64,000 nucleotides of DNA from NCBI GenBank assembly GCA_022820925.1, contig JAJEEO010000010.1:19947-83946 (forward strand), written 5' to 3'. Positions 36,907 to 48,376 of the stretch are shown in pieces. Positions within the stretch are counted from its first letter, which is position 1. Every line of letters starts with the position of its first letter. The notes under the pieces were generated by a model. The model saw only the letters and a list, made by a program, of their open reading frames with translations, did no database searches and was not told where the DNA came from. The DNA is from Acidimicrobiia bacterium (GTDB taxonomy: Bacteria > Actinomycetota > Acidimicrobiia > Acidimicrobiales > Poriferisodalaceae). A program made the position numbers and the translations under genes.

Positions 36907-38118
36907 TCAGCCGTCGATCCGATCGACGATCATCTTGGCGATCTCCAGGCTCGAGGTGGCCGCGGGGCTCGGGGCGTTCAGCACATGGGTGCTGCGGTCG
37001 GCGACGGTGACGGCGAAGTCGTCCTCGAGCTCGCCGGCGGGATCCATGGCCTGCGCCCGCACGCCGGCGGGTGAGCGCACGAGATCGTCGGCTGCGATGT
37101 CGGGCACCAGCCGCTGCAGCGCCCGGGTGAACGCAGCCTTGCTCAGCGAGCGCCACACCTCACCGGCTCCGGTGCGCCAGTAGCGCCGGGCGAGTCGCCA
37201 CAGGCCGCGGTTGGTGATGTGCTCACGCAACTGTGCCCTGCTGATGTCGCCCCAGCCGTAGCCCTCGCGGGCCAGTGCGAGCACGGCGTTGGGGCCGGCG
37301 TGGATCGTGCCGTCGATCATCCGGGTGAGGTGCACCCCGAGGAACGGGAAGCTGGGATCGGGCACCGGGTAGATCAGGTTGTTGACGAGATGGGACCGCT
37401 CGGGCACCAACTCGTAGTACTCGCCGCGGAACGGGACGATCCGGTAACCGTCCGCGGCACCAGCGAGCTCTGCCACCTGATCGCATCGCAGCCCCGCACA
37501 GTTCACGAGCCGTGTCGCTTCCAAGTCGCCGGAGGTGGTGGTGATACGCACACAGTCCGCTTGGGCAGCGAGCCCGACAACTGCCGTGTCCGTCCTCAGT
37601 TCGCCGCCGGCGATCTCGATCTCGTCGAAGAGCGCCCGGCACACCGCGCTGTAGTCGACGATCCCGGTGCTGGGGATGAACAGCGCCTGCACACCGGCGC
37701 AATATGGCTCGAGCTCAGCGAGGCGGCGGGCATCGATCAGCTCCGCGGCCACGCCGTTGCTCGCCGCACGCCCTGCCAGCGCCGCCAGCCGCTCCTGCTC
37801 GGAGCTGTCCACGGCCACGATGACCTTGCCGCACACCTCGTGCGTTATGCCCCGTTGCCGGCAGAACTCGACCATCGAGCTGCGCCCGGCGACCGCCAGC
37901 GAGGCCTTGGCCGACCCTGGCCGGTAGTACACGCCTGAGTGCAGCACGCCGGAGTTGTGGCCGGTCTGGTGCAGCGCCGGCCGTTCCTCGGCCTCGCAGA
38001 TCACCACCCGGTGGCCCGGATGGTCTGCCAGATACCTGTGCGCTGTGGCCAAACCGATGATGCCCGCCCCGACGACGGCGAGGTCGGCGCGGGCCGACGA
38101 AGTCGAAGCGCTGGTCAC
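36907..38118 (-). CDS. lhgO: L-2-hydroxyglutarate oxidase (FAD-dependent)
   Basis: LhgO oxidises L-2-hydroxyglutarate to 2-oxoglutarate and passes electrons to the respiratory chain or oxygen. The 403-aa product is family length. The FAD-binding motif VVGAGIIGLATAH is near residue 16, the TGHNSGVLHSGVYYRPGS stretch typical of LhgO follows near residue 55, and the later part contains IPSTGIVDYSAV and FRGEYYEL. GTG 38118 is chosen because conserved sequence begins with the FAD strand and the upstream frame is low-complexity. A glycerol-3-phosphate or amino-acid oxidase is a less likely alternative. Confidence 0.88.
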   Translation of the reverse strand: MTSASTSSARADLAVVGAGIIGLATAHRYLADHPGHRVVICEAEERPALHQTGHNSGVLHSGVYYRPGSAKASLAVAGRSSMVEFCRQRGITHEVCGKVIVAVDSSEQERLAALAGRAASNGVAAELIDARRLAELEPYCAGVQALFIPSTGIVDYSAVCRALFDEIEIAGGELRTDTAVVGLAAQADCVRITTTSGDLEATRLVNCAGLRCDQVAELAGAADGYRIVPFRGEYYELVPERSHLVNNLIYPVPDPSFPFLGVHLTRMIDGTIHAGPNAVLALAREGYGWGDISRAQLREHITNRGLWRLARRYWRTGAGEVWRSLSKAAFTRALQRLVPDIAADDLVRSPAGVRAQAMDPAGELEDDFAVTVADRSTHVLNAPSPAATSSLEIAKMIVDRIDG

Positions 38119-38150
38119 CGGGGCGAAGCTATCGCCAGAGGCTGGGCACA

Positions 38151-38169
38151 GGCCCGAGCGGCCCGTGAG
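38151..38169. repeat. Dispersed intergenic repeat, copy 2 (partial)
   Basis: These 19 bp are an exact inverted match to 21541-21559. The core GGCCCGAGCGGC is shared with the copy at 39750-39772. It lies in the promoter gap between lhgO and glpX. Confidence 0.65.
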
Positions 38170-38263
38170 GCCGATCTCGTGAAGATGGGGAACCCGAGCG
38201 GAGAGGTACAGGAGGCTGAATCGGAAGGCTTGTCTCTCCGCGCATCCTCTAGGGTCGGCGGCA

Positions 38264-39301
38264 ATGAATGGCAAACGCAGATCCTTCGGCGACCGAGGCC
38301 GCGACGATCCGGATCTCTCCCGGCAGGCTCCCGACCGCAACCTGGCGCTCGAATTGGTGCGCACGACCGAGGCAGCGGCAATGGCGGCCTCACGCTGGAT
38401 GGGCCGTGGCGACAAAGACGGCGCTGACGGTGCCGCTGTGGACGCCATGCGGGTCGTGCTCTCGACAGTGCCGATGGACGGCATCGTCGTGATCGGCGAA
38501 GGCGAGAAGGACGAAGCGCCGATGCTGTTCAATGGCGAGCTGATCGGTGACGGCACCGGAGCCCTGACCGATGTCGCGGTAGACCCGATCGACGGCACCA
38601 CGCTGACGTCGCTCGGCAGGGGCAACGCCATCGCGGTGATCGCCGTCTCGCCGCGCGGCACCATGCTGGATCCCGGACCGTGCGTCTACATGGAGAAGAT
38701 CGCCGTCGGTCCCGACGCCAAGGGCGTGGTGGACTTGAACCGGTCGCCCGCAGAGAACCTGCGAGCCATCGCAGAGGCGACCGGTCAGGGCCTGCGCGAC
38801 CTCACCGCGGTAGTTCTCGACCGCGACCGTCACGCGGAGCTGATCGGGGAGATCCGCGAGACCGGCGCTCGCATCAGGCTCATTCCCGACGGAGACGTGG
38901 CCGGTGCCATCTCCGCGGCCGCCAGCGACTCGACCGACGTGCTGTTCGGCATCGGCGGCACGCCCGAGGGCATCATCTCAGCAGCGGCGCTGAAGTGCCT
39001 CGGCGGCGAGCTGCAGGGTCGGCTGTGGCCCCGCAACGACCACGAGCGTCAGGCAGCGGCAGCCGCTGGCTACGACCTCGACCAGGTGCTGCACATCGAC
39101 GATCTCGTCCAGTCTGACGACGTCTTCTTCGCTGCCACCGGCATCACCGACGGCGAGCTGCTGAACGGCGTGAAGTTCTCAGCGCACCGCGCCACCACCG
39201 ACTCACTCGTGATGCGCTCCCGCAGCGGCACCGTGCGTCACATCAAGGCCACCCACGACATCGACAAGCTCAGCGCCTACGCCGCAGTGGACTTCACCTG
39301 A
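38264..39301 (+). CDS. glpX: Fructose-1,6-bisphosphatase class II
   Basis: GlpX hydrolyses fructose 1,6-bisphosphate in gluconeogenesis and is the main FBPase in actinomycetes. The 345-aa product carries [14 protein letters not shown] near residue 75, the metal-binding DPIDGTT near residue 107, the [11 protein letters not shown] strand and [17 protein letters not shown] near residue 228, all class II signatures. The ATG at 38264 follows TAGGGT by 8 bp with no Shine-Dalgarno, so initiation may be leaderless. hisI follows after 3 bp. Confidence 0.95.
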   Translation: MNGKRRSFGDRGRDDPDLSRQAPDRNLALELVRTTEAAAMAASRWMGRGDKDGADGAAVDAMRVVLSTVPMDGIVVIGEGEKDEAPMLFNGELIGDGTGALTDVAVDPIDGTTLTSLGRGNAIAVIAVSPRGTMLDPGPCVYMEKIAVGPDAKGVVDLNRSPAENLRAIAEATGQGLRDLTAVVLDRDRHAELIGEIRETGARIRLIPDGDVAGAISAAASDSTDVLFGIGGTPEGIISAAALKCLGGELQGRLWPRNDHERQAAAAAGYDLDQVLHIDDLVQSDDVFFAATGITDGELLNGVKFSAHRATTDSLVMRSRSGTVRHIKATHDIDKLSAYAAVDFT

Positions 39302-39304
39302 GCC

Positions 39305-39742
39305 ATGCCAGCCTCCGCGAATGCTCCCGCGCCCGATGATCTCGAAGAAGGCACAGTCGCGCTCATCGACTTCGGCAAGGTGGCCCAGATCGGACGTGAC
39401 GGCCACCAGGTCGTGCCGGTCGTGCTGCAGGACGCCGACAGCGGCGACGTGCTGTTCATCGGCTACGCCAACGAAGAGGCGCTGCGGCTCACGTTCGAGC
39501 GACGCAGCGCAGTGCTGTATTCCACGTCGCGCAACGAGATCTGGCATAAAGGCGCCACCTCAGGCGACACGCTGTCGCTCGTCGAGGTGCGAGTGAACTG
39601 CGAGCAGAACTCGCTGCTGTACCGGGTGCGGCGCGATGGCGGCGGTGCCTGCCATACCCGTGACGCGACCGGCAACTCCCGCCCCGGCTGCTACTACCGC
39701 GCCGTCGACAGCCTGACCGAGCTGCGCCACCTACGAGGCTGA
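39305..39742 (+). CDS. hisI: Phosphoribosyl-AMP cyclohydrolase, divergent
   Basis: HisI opens the purine ring of phosphoribosyl-AMP in histidine synthesis, using Zn2+ and Mg2+. The 145-aa product shows the family signatures GYANEEALRLTFE near residue 57 and WHKGATSGDTL near residue 80, and Cys99, Cys116 and Cys129 as likely Zn ligands. The usual DCDxD Mg-binding motif is NCEQN (98-102), and the last Cys pair is spaced 13 rather than 7 residues, so this is an unusual form. No other his genes are in the window. It starts 3 bp after glpX and is probably cotranscribed. A related non-histidine function cannot be excluded. Confidence 0.78.
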   Translation: MPASANAPAPDDLEEGTVALIDFGKVAQIGRDGHQVVPVVLQDADSGDVLFIGYANEEALRLTFERRSAVLYSTSRNEIWHKGATSGDTLSLVEVRVNCEQNSLLYRVRRDGGGACHTRDATGNSRPGCYYRAVDSLTELRHLRG

Positions 39743-39749
39743 GCCGAAC

Positions 39750-39772
39750 GGCGAAGCCGTGGCCCGAGCGGC
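39750..39772. repeat. Dispersed intergenic repeat, copy 3
   Basis: These 23 bp are an exact inverted match to 21548-21570. The copy lies in the short gap between convergent hisI and amt. AGCGGC (39767-39772) and GCCGCT (39785-39790) could pair as a bidirectional terminator stem at this junction. Confidence 0.75.
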
Positions 39773-39788
39773 GACCGGACCGGGGCCG

Positions 39789-41060
39789 CTATTCGTCGAA
39801 GTTCTCGGGCATCAGCACGAACTCGGGGTATGCCTCGATGCCGAGCTCGCCCGAGTCCTGCCCGAGCTGCTCCACCGTCTTGGAGACTCGCAGACCCAGC
39901 ACGAGGTCCAGAACCTTCCAGACGATGAACGATGCGATGAACACGAAGGCGCCGACTGAGACGATGCCGAGCAGCTGAATGTGGAGCTGCGCGCCCGCCG
40001 CGATCGCGGTTGCCAGCGTTCCCCAGATGCCGCAGACGAGGTGCGCCGGGATGGCGCCGACCACGTCGTCCACCTTGATCAGCTCGAGACCCTTGATGGC
40101 GGCGGTGCAGATCACACCGCCGATGGCGCCGATGATGATCGCCCACCAGTGCTCGGTGATATCGGGCCCCGCAGTGATCGACACCAGGCCGCCGAGAGCG
40201 CCGTTGAGTCCCGCGAACAGATCGATGCGGCCGAGCAGCGAGCGGGAGACCGCCAGGGCTGCGACCACTCCGGCTGCTGCGGCCAGGTTGGTGTTCACCA
40301 GTACGTTGCTCATCGCCACGGCGTCGAACACGCTGCCCAGCGCGAGCTGCGAACCGCCGTTGAAACCGAACCAGCCGAGCCACAGGATGAAGACGCCCAG
40401 CGTCACGATCAGCACGTTCGACGGCGGCGTGGGTCTCACCGAACCGTCTTTGCGGAACTTGCCGAGCCTCGGTCCTACCACCAGCACACCGGCCAGGGCC
40501 GCCCAGCCGCCGGTGCTGTGCACGATCGTCGAGCCTGCGAAGTCCTGGAAGCCCTGCTGTGCCAGCCAGCCGCCGCCCCAGGTCCACGCCCCCACGATCG
40601 GGTAGATGATGGCGGTCAGGATCAGCGTGAATGCGAAGAACGACCACATCTTGATGCGTTCGGCGATTGCTCCAGAGACCACCGAAGCCGCAGTCGCCAC
40701 GAACACCATCTGGAAGAACCAGTCCGACATCACCGAGTAGCCGTTTGCGGCAACTGCTGCCTCGGCAGCGGCATCGCCGTCCAGCAAGGCCAGTTCGTCG
40801 CCGCTCGGCCCGTACAGGAACGTGAACGAGCCCCACAGATCGCCGACGTCGACGTACATGAGGTTGTAGCCGAGGAAATAGAACGCGAGACCGGCGATCG
40901 AGTAGATGCCGATGTTCTTCAGGCAGATCATCGACGCGTTCTTGGTGCGTACGGCGCCGGCTTCGAGCATGGTGAAGCCGGCAGCCATCCACATGATCAG
41001 CGCTCCCCAGACGAGGAACATGAACGTGTTGAGGATGAACTGGCCCGAGGGCTCGATCAT
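39789..41060 (-). CDS. amt: Ammonium transporter
   Basis: Amt conducts ammonium across the cytoplasmic membrane as a trimer. The 423-aa product has about eleven helices. The twin pore His are seen in STIVHSTGGWAALAG near residue 180 and in AIPAHLVCGIWG near residue 336; the first lies in a slightly altered motif (HSTGG for HINAG). RIDLFAGLNGALGGLVSITAG is typical. The cytosolic tail ends with ENFDE. The ATG has AAAGGA about 7 bp upstream. It is the last gene of the minus-strand series after the ATP synthase operon; no glnK gene follows in the window. Confidence 0.93.
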   Translation of the reverse strand: MIEPSGQFILNTFMFLVWGALIMWMAAGFTMLEAGAVRTKNASMICLKNIGIYSIAGLAFYFLGYNLMYVDVGDLWGSFTFLYGPSGDELALLDGDAAAEAAVAANGYSVMSDWFFQMVFVATAASVVSGAIAERIKMWSFFAFTLILTAIIYPIVGAWTWGGGWLAQQGFQDFAGSTIVHSTGGWAALAGVLVVGPRLGKFRKDGSVRPTPPSNVLIVTLGVFILWLGWFGFNGGSQLALGSVFDAVAMSNVLVNTNLAAAAGVVAALAVSRSLLGRIDLFAGLNGALGGLVSITAGPDITEHWWAIIIGAIGGVICTAAIKGLELIKVDDVVGAIPAHLVCGIWGTLATAIAAGAQLHIQLLGIVSVGAFVFIASFIVWKVLDLVLGLRVSKTVEQLGQDSGELGIEAYPEFVLMPENFDE

Positions 41061-41198
41061 GAGAGGTCCTTTCCGGGCTGCGACAGGACGCTCACATGAT
41101 TGCAGGCACTACACCGTCGCCACGACATTCGCGGGCCGAACGGCCAGGCCGCGATCAGCGGCTACGCGTAGCGACTCAGGGAGAAACGGCGACCGCGC

Positions 41199-41582
41199 TC
41201 AGGCGGCGCCGGCAACTGCGATGCGCGTCTCGGCCCAGGCCACGGCTGCCTTGGCGTCGTCATCGTCGTCGTCGGCCGCGAGTGCGGCTCGGGCAGCTTC
41301 GAGGTCGGCCTGCGCAGCAGCGACATCGATCTCGTCGGCCGCGTACGCCGCGTCGCTGAGGATCGTCACGACGTTGTTGCTGACTTCCACGAAGCCGCGG
41401 TTGAGCGCCAGCGTCACGATGCCGTCGGACGCCCAGAGCTGGGTCTGCCCGATGTCGAGTGCGCCGATGAAGGCTGCGTGGTGATCCAGGAAGGCAATGT
41501 CGCCGTCCACCGTGCGCGTCACCACCTGGCTGCACTCGCCGCTGAACAGCACCGCTTCGGGTGAGACAAGTTCAACCTGCAT
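41199..41582 (-). CDS. atpC: F1Fo ATP synthase epsilon subunit
   Basis: The epsilon subunit sits on the central stalk, coupling rotation and limiting ATP hydrolysis. The 127-aa product has the N-terminal beta-sandwich (MQVELVSPEAVLFSGE, then GDIAFLDHHAAFIGALDIG) and a C-terminal two-helix part interrupted by a run of six Asp. The ATG at 41582 is at the conserved start; an open frame reaching further upstream overlaps the end of atpD and is not credible. It is the last atp gene. Confidence 0.92.
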   Translation of the reverse strand: MQVELVSPEAVLFSGECSQVVTRTVDGDIAFLDHHAAFIGALDIGQTQLWASDGIVTLALNRGFVEVSNNVVTILSDAAYAADEIDVAAAQADLEAARAALAADDDDDDAKAAVAWAETRIAVAGAA

Positions 41583-41619
41583 AGGCCTCGACCTGCATCC
41601 GTCTCTTGGGTGTCGGCCC

Positions 41620-43116
<1,497 letters not shown>

Positions 43117-44085
43117 TTACTCGCGTGCACGGAACAAGTCCGCGGTACGGGCTTCGATGGTGTCCGAGAGCAGGTCGACCTCGCCGCCGGTCTGCGCAAG
43201 CGCCTCGGCGCCGCCGACGATCTCCATGATCTCGGTGGTGATGGCGTCCTGACGAGCGCGGTTCATGATGCGGGTCAGGTTGATCTTGAGTTCCTCGGCA
43301 TTGTCGGTGGCCGCCTTCATGGCGCGCTGGCGCGCTGCATGCTCGGACGCCGAGGCTTCGAGCAGTGCCGAGTAGAGGCGGGCTTCGGCGTAGCGCGGCA
43401 GCAGCCGTTCGAGGATGACGGCGGGTTCGGGTTCGAACTCGTACCCGCCCTCGGGGCCGCCCCCCGAGTCCTCGGCGCCGTCTGCCTCGTCGAAGTCGCC
43501 CACCTCGAGCGGCATGAACGGCACGATCGCCACCGACTGATTGCCCATGGAGTGGAACTGGGTGTAGGCCAGCATCACCCGCTGGCAGCCGTTCTCGAAC
43601 AGCTCGGTTGCCGCCGCAGCTACCTGCTGGGCGTCGGCGTAGCTGGGCTGGTCGCTGAAGCCTTCGAAGCCCGCTGCGATGCGGTAGTTGCGGAAGCGGA
43701 AGTACCCGAGCGCTTTGCGCCCCGACAGCACCAGCTCGTAGTCACGGCCCTCCGCTGCGTCGGCAGCGATGGCCCGCTCGGTGGCCCGCAGGACATTGTT
43801 GTTGTACCCGCCGCACAGCCCGCGGTCTGCCGCGATGGCCACGTAGGCGACCTTGGTCACCTCGGCCGGCTCGCGCAGCAGCGGGTGGTCGGCTTCGCCG
43901 CCGGCGGACGCCAGGTTGGCGATGACGGCGGTCACCTTGTCGCTGTAGGGCCGGGCGGCACGCACCCGGGCCTGGGCCCGGACGATGCGTGATGCGGCGA
44001 TCAGCTCCATGGCGCGCGTGATCTTCTTGGTGGCGTCGATCGACCTGATGCGACGCTTAAGAATGCGCTCCTGACCGCTTGCCAT
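43117..44085 (-). CDS. atpG: F1Fo ATP synthase gamma subunit
   Basis: Gamma is the rotating central shaft. The 322-aa product is somewhat long. The N-terminal helix (RILKRRIRSIDATKKITRAMELIAASR) and C-terminal helix (KAATDNAEELKINLTRIMNRARQDAITTEI) are well conserved. An acidic Gly-rich loop (about residues 193-220, DEADGAEDSGGGPEGG) is larger than in E. coli and accounts for part of the extra length. It lies 18 bp after atpA. Confidence 0.95.
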   Translation of the reverse strand: MASGQERILKRRIRSIDATKKITRAMELIAASRIVRAQARVRAARPYSDKVTAVIANLASAGGEADHPLLREPAEVTKVAYVAIAADRGLCGGYNNNVLRATERAIAADAAEGRDYELVLSGRKALGYFRFRNYRIAAGFEGFSDQPSYADAQQVAAAATELFENGCQRVMLAYTQFHSMGNQSVAIVPFMPLEVGDFDEADGAEDSGGGPEGGYEFEPEPAVILERLLPRYAEARLYSALLEASASEHAARQRAMKAATDNAEELKINLTRIMNRARQDAITTEIMEIVGGAEALAQTGGEVDLLSDTIEARTADLFRARE

Positions 44086-44103
44086 CGATGCTCAGTTCCC
44101 CGC

Positions 44104-45660
44104 TCAGTCCTCTGTGGCCGCACCGTCGGCGGCATCGGCCGTGCTGTCGGCTGTGCTCACGAACTGGGCCGTGAATGCCTCGACGGCCGCCTGCAGCGCA
44201 GCCGAGTCGACATCACCGGTGGAGCGGATGTCCGACATCAATGCGCTGTGGCGGGTGCTCATGTAGGCCAGCAGCTCTTCCTCGTAGCGGTTCACGTCGT
44301 CGACCTCGATGCTGTCGACGTAGCCGTTGGTGCCCGCATAGATCACGACCACCTGCTCTTCGACCGGCATCGGCGAGTTGAGCCCCTGCTTGAGCAGCTC
44401 CACCAGCCGGTAGCCGCGGCCGAGCTGCGCCGCCGACACGGCGTCGAGCTCGGAGCCGAACGTGGCGAACGCCTCGAGGTCGCGGAACTGGGCGAGGTCG
44501 ATCTTGAGCGTGCCGGCCACGCTCTTCATGGCCTTGGTCTGCGCAGCAGATCCCACCCGCGACACCGAGATGCCCACGTCCACCGCAGGCCGCACGCCGG
44601 ACTTGAACAGGTCGTCCTGGAGGTAGATCTGGCCGTCGGTGATCGAGATCACATTGGTCGGGATGTACGCCGAGACGTCGCCTGCCTTGGTCTCGATGAT
44701 CGGCAGCGCCGTCAGCGAGCCCGCGCCGTTGGCATCGGACAGCTTGGCGGCGCGCTCGAGCAGACGGCTGTGCAGGTAGAAGACGTCGCCCGGGTAGGCC
44801 TCTCGGCCCGGCGGCCGGCGCAGCAGCAGCGACAGCTGGCGGTAGGCCTCGGCCTGCTTGGACAGGTCGTCATAGACGATGAGGGCGTGGTCGCCGGTCT
44901 CCATCCAGTGCTGGCCCATGGCGCAGCCCGCGTAGGGCGCCAGGTACTTGAACGGCGCAGGGTCTGACGCAGGCGCCGAGACCACCACCGTGTACTCCAT
45001 GGCGCCGCGCTCACGCAGCGTGTTCACCACCTGCGCCACCGTCGAGCCCTTCTGCCCGATGGCGACGTAGACGCACTTCACGCCCAGGCCGGCCTGGTTC
45101 AGGATCGTGTCGACGGCGACCGAGGTCTTGCCGGTCTTGCGGTCGCCGATGATGAGCTCGCGCTGGCCCCGCCCGACCGGTGTCATCGAGTCGATGGCCT
45201 TGATGCCGGTCTGCAGCGGCTCGTGCACCGGCTTGCGGCCCATCACGCCGGGCGCCTGGATCTCCATGCGCCGCTCAACGGCACCGGTGATCTCGCCCTG
45301 GCCGTCGATCGGCTGGCCGAGCGCGTTCACCACGCGGCCCAGAACGGCGTCGCCCACCGGCACCGACAGGATGCGGCCCGTGGCCCTCACCGCCTGGCCT
45401 TCCTCGATGTGCTCGACACTGCCGAGCACGACGGCGCCGATCGACTCCTCGTCGAGGTTCAGCGCCAGGCCGACATCGCCGCTAGCGAACTCGAGAATCT
45501 CGTTCACCGAGCAACCGGGCAGGCCCGAGACACGGGCGATGCCGTCGCCGACTTCGAGAATGCGTCCGACGGTGCCGGATTCGATCGCCGGATCGAAGCC
45601 TTCGAGATTCCGGCGGATCGCGGAGGTGATGTCGGCTGTGTTGATGCTCAAGTCGGTCAC
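44104..45660 (-). CDS. atpA: F1Fo ATP synthase alpha subunit
   Basis: Alpha forms the non-catalytic nucleotide sites alternating with beta. The 518-aa product has P-loop [13 protein letters not shown] near residue 170, [14 protein letters not shown], the [22 protein letters not shown] stretch and the C-terminal helical domain. The ATG overlaps the atpH stop by 4 bp. The C-terminal tail is Ala/Asp/Thr-rich and not conserved. Confidence 0.97.
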   Translation of the reverse strand: MTDLSINTADITSAIRRNLEGFDPAIESGTVGRILEVGDGIARVSGLPGCSVNEILEFASGDVGLALNLDEESIGAVVLGSVEHIEEGQAVRATGRILSVPVGDAVLGRVVNALGQPIDGQGEITGAVERRMEIQAPGVMGRKPVHEPLQTGIKAIDSMTPVGRGQRELIIGDRKTGKTSVAVDTILNQAGLGVKCVYVAIGQKGSTVAQVVNTLRERGAMEYTVVVSAPASDPAPFKYLAPYAGCAMGQHWMETGDHALIVYDDLSKQAEAYRQLSLLLRRPPGREAYPGDVFYLHSRLLERAAKLSDANGAGSLTALPIIETKAGDVSAYIPTNVISITDGQIYLQDDLFKSGVRPAVDVGISVSRVGSAAQTKAMKSVAGTLKIDLAQFRDLEAFATFGSELDAVSAAQLGRGYRLVELLKQGLNSPMPVEEQVVVIYAGTNGYVDSIEVDDVNRYEEELLAYMSTRHSALMSDIRSTGDVDSAALQAAVEAFTAQFVSTADSTADAADGAATED

Positions 45661-46184
45661 GACAGGCGCTCCTTCATCTGGTCGAGCCGGGTGCGGACCG
45701 AGCCGTCGAAGACCGTGTCGCCGATCTGCGCGGTCAGTCCTCCGATGATCTCGGTGTCCACCACGACATGGACGGTCACGTTGCGGCCGCTGGCGCGGCT
45801 CAGCGCCTCGGCCACCCGGGCAATTTGCTCGTCGCTCAGCGCGACAGCCGAGCGGACTTCGGCCACTGCCTCGCCTCGCGTGGCCGCAGCCAGTTCCAAC
45901 GCTTCGCTCGCTATGGCCTCGAGGTCGCCGCCCCGGCCCGCCCCCACCAGCATCGCCACCACGTTCAGGGTGACCGGTGAGGCCGTCGAAGCCAGCAGGT
46001 CTTCCACGATGCCGATGCGACGTGACGCCGGCACCGTGCGGTCCGACAGCACGCGGCGCAGCTCTTCGTTGCTCGATGCAGCCCGTCCCACCGACGCCAG
46101 CTCAGAGGTGACCCGGTCGAGCACGTCTTCGGCCTGGGCGATGGCGACCACGGCACCGGCGTATCCCTCGGTTCGCTCGCTCAT
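45657..46184 (-). CDS. atpH: F1Fo ATP synthase delta subunit
   Basis: Delta caps the alpha3beta3 head and joins it to the b stalk. The 175-aa product starts with [11 protein letters not shown], the usual YAxAL-type opening, and ends with [32 protein letters not shown], the typical C-terminal delta motif. It is separate from the b subunit, unlike the b-delta fusion in mycobacteria. It overlaps atpA by 4 bp; a 102-bp gap separates it from atpF. Confidence 0.93.
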   Translation of the reverse strand: MSERTEGYAGAVVAIAQAEDVLDRVTSELASVGRAASSNEELRRVLSDRTVPASRRIGIVEDLLASTASPVTLNVVAMLVGAGRGGDLEAIASEALELAAATRGEAVAEVRSAVALSDEQIARVAEALSRASGRNVTVHVVVDTEIIGGLTAQIGDTVFDGSVRTRLDQMKERLS

Positions 46185-46286
46185 CGGTCGATCCTGATCA
46201 TCAGTTCAACTCCTGTGGGGGTCCCCCGCCTGCCCTTGCAGCCAGCGCTGTGCTGCGGGCGACGGCGCGACCTTCGGCGGGATGGC

Positions 46287-46811
46287 TCAGTTCCCCACCC
46301 GCTCGATGTAGTCCTCGATCAACTGGGCATGTGCCGCCTCGTCGATGCTGGCCATCACCACCTGCTCGGCGGCACCTACCGCGATCGAGGTGATGTCTGC
46401 CCGCACCTCGGCCATGGCACGTTCGCGGGCGGCCGCGATGTCGGCCTCGGCCTGCGCACGTCGCTCGGCGATCTCGGGCTCGATGGCCGCGAGCCGCTCC
46501 TGGCGGACTTCCTCCGCCTGCGCGCGGGCTTCCTCGATGATGCGCGCCGCCTCCGCGTTGGCTTCGGCCAGGCGGGCGTCGTAGGACGCACGCAGCTCCT
46601 CGGCTTCGGACTTGGCCGTCGCGGCGTCATCCAGGTCGCCCTGGATGCGCTCGGTGCGCGCCTCCATCGCCCGCCTGATCGGCGGGATCGCGAGCTTCCA
46701 CATCACGATGAGAAGGAGAAAGAACGCAATCGAACCCCAGATCACCTCGAACCATTCGGGGATGATCGGGTTCGAGGCGGTGAGCAGTCCCCCTGCTACA
46801 GCGGTGTTCAC
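46287..46811 (-). CDS. atpF: F1Fo ATP synthase b subunit
   Basis: Subunit b forms the peripheral stalk. The 174-aa product has one N-terminal transmembrane helix (VIWGSIAFFLLLIVMWKL near residues 24-42) and a long charged Ala/Glu/Arg-rich coiled coil. The start is GTG 46811 with an AGGAGG box 5 bp upstream that overlaps the atpE stop region. A single b gene suggests a homodimeric stalk. Confidence 0.95.
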   Translation of the reverse strand: MNTAVAGGLLTASNPIIPEWFEVIWGSIAFFLLLIVMWKLAIPPIRRAMEARTERIQGDLDDAATAKSEAEELRASYDARLAEANAEAARIIEEARAQAEEVRQERLAAIEPEIAERRAQAEADIAAARERAMAEVRADITSIAVGAAEQVVMASIDEAAHAQLIEDYIERVGN

Positions 46812-46820
46812 TGCCGCCTC

Positions 46821-47144
<324 letters not shown>

Positions 47145-47942
47145 CTAATGCTCTGGGTGCAGTGCGCCGCCGATGTACACGGCGGTGAGGATGGTGAAGA
47201 TGAATGCCTGCAGCACTGAGACCAGGATCTCGAAGGCCGTGAGCCCGATCAGCATCAAGAAAGGAGCCGGCGTGATGATGACCAGCCAGGTGGGTGTGCT
47301 GTCGGTGAGCGCAAGCCAGAACACGGTATGAGACAGCACTGCGAACGTGACCAGCAGCAGGTGACCGGCAAGCATGTTTGCGAAGAGCCGCACCGCCAGT
47401 GAGAAGGGCCGCACAAAGAACGTCGAGACGAACTCGATGAGCGCCACCAGCGGGAGCAGTGCCTTCGGCACGCCCGGCGGGATCACCACGTTCTTCAAGT
47501 AGCCGAAGAATCCATGGTGCTTGATGCCGATGCCGTTGAACACCAGCCAGACCAAGATCGCGAGCGCCAGAGGCATCGCCATGCGCGCGTTGCCGGGGAA
47601 GTGGATGAGGGGGACCACCTCGGTGATGTTCGAAAACAGGATGAAGAAGAACATCGTCAGCAGGAACGGCAGGTAGCGCAGGCCGTCGGGGCCGATCGAC
47701 TGCATGATGATGTTCTCGCGAATGAACTGCACCGAGGTCTCCGCCACGGTCTGGATACCGCGGGGGGCAGTGATGACTTCCGCCCGGTCGTAGCGACGCT
47801 TCGCCATCACGAACATCACGACCGGGGCCACGAAGGCGAAGAGGTAGATGATGCCGACTTTGTTCAGCGCGAACACGGTGTCGTCGAGACCCGGCAGGAT
47901 GTTCGGCCACTCCAAGAGGTGCCCGATGTCTGGGAAATTCAC
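47145..47942 (-). CDS. atpB: F1Fo ATP synthase a subunit
   Basis: Subunit a carries the proton half-channels. The 265-aa membrane protein has five or more hydrophobic segments and the essential Arg in AVRLFANMLAGHLLL near residue 175, with the partner motif in the last helix (LQAFIFTILTAVYIGGALH). The ATG overlaps the stop of the upstream AtpI-like gene by 4 bp. Confidence 0.96.
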   Translation of the reverse strand: MNFPDIGHLLEWPNILPGLDDTVFALNKVGIIYLFAFVAPVVMFVMAKRRYDRAEVITAPRGIQTVAETSVQFIRENIIMQSIGPDGLRYLPFLLTMFFFILFSNITEVVPLIHFPGNARMAMPLALAILVWLVFNGIGIKHHGFFGYLKNVVIPPGVPKALLPLVALIEFVSTFFVRPFSLAVRLFANMLAGHLLLVTFAVLSHTVFWLALTDSTPTWLVIITPAPFLMLIGLTAFEILVSVLQAFIFTILTAVYIGGALHPEH

Positions 47943-48376
47943 TTCTGCTCCTTGCCGGGACGTTGAAGGTCAAGGCCTGGGGCTGCGAGCCGCAGGGAAA
48001 CATAGCGGATCTCCCACACAAGCAGACCGAGATGGCTCGCGATGATGGTGATCGCGATGGGCACAGGCTCGAAGAAGCTGAGCTGACTGGCCCCCAAGAC
48101 GATGCCGGCGAGCACCGCAAGCCGAACGATGAAGCCGCCCAAGGTGGCCCCCATGAGCGCGACCGGCGAGGTGCGCACGCCCCACGCCATCAGCGCCGCT
48201 GCCGCCGCGAGATTGCCGATCACCAGCACGTAGCCGAGCGCCGACGAGAGCGCCCCGCCCATTCCCCAGATGAACCCGCTGAGGACGACCCAAGCCGGGA
48301 ACACCCACAGACTGCGGCGCGCCATGTCGAACGCGATGTCGCGTTCGGGGGAGCGTTTGTCGCGTTCGGAATTCAC
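47939..48376 (-). CDS. AtpI-like ATP synthase accessory membrane protein
   Basis: This 145-aa protein has four hydrophobic segments (LWVFPAWVVLSGFIWGMGG, YVLVIGNLAAAAALMAWG, IVRLAVLAGIVLGA and ITIIASHLGLLVWE) directly upstream of atpB. This layout and the GALSSALGYVLVIGNL stretch fit the AtpI/ATP synthase subunit I group, thought to help assemble the c ring. GTG 48376 overlaps the previous stop (GTGA), and its own stop overlaps the atpB ATG. Confidence 0.75.
   Translation of the reverse strand: MNSERDKRSPERDIAFDMARRSLWVFPAWVVLSGFIWGMGGALSSALGYVLVIGNLAAAAALMAWGVRTSPVALMGATLGGFIVRLAVLAGIVLGASQLSFFEPVPIAITIIASHLGLLVWEIRYVSLRLAAPGLDLQRPGKEQK

Noticed and set aside
41118..41155. GGCCGAACGGCC stem between atpC and amt as the ATP-operon terminator
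   Set aside because: The loop is only 2 nt and no T-tract follows, so the evidence is too weak to annotate.
46214..46226. GGGGGTCCCCC inverted sequence between atpH and atpF as a terminator
   Set aside because: The loop would be a single base, no T-run follows on the minus strand, and a terminator inside the atp operon is unlikely.
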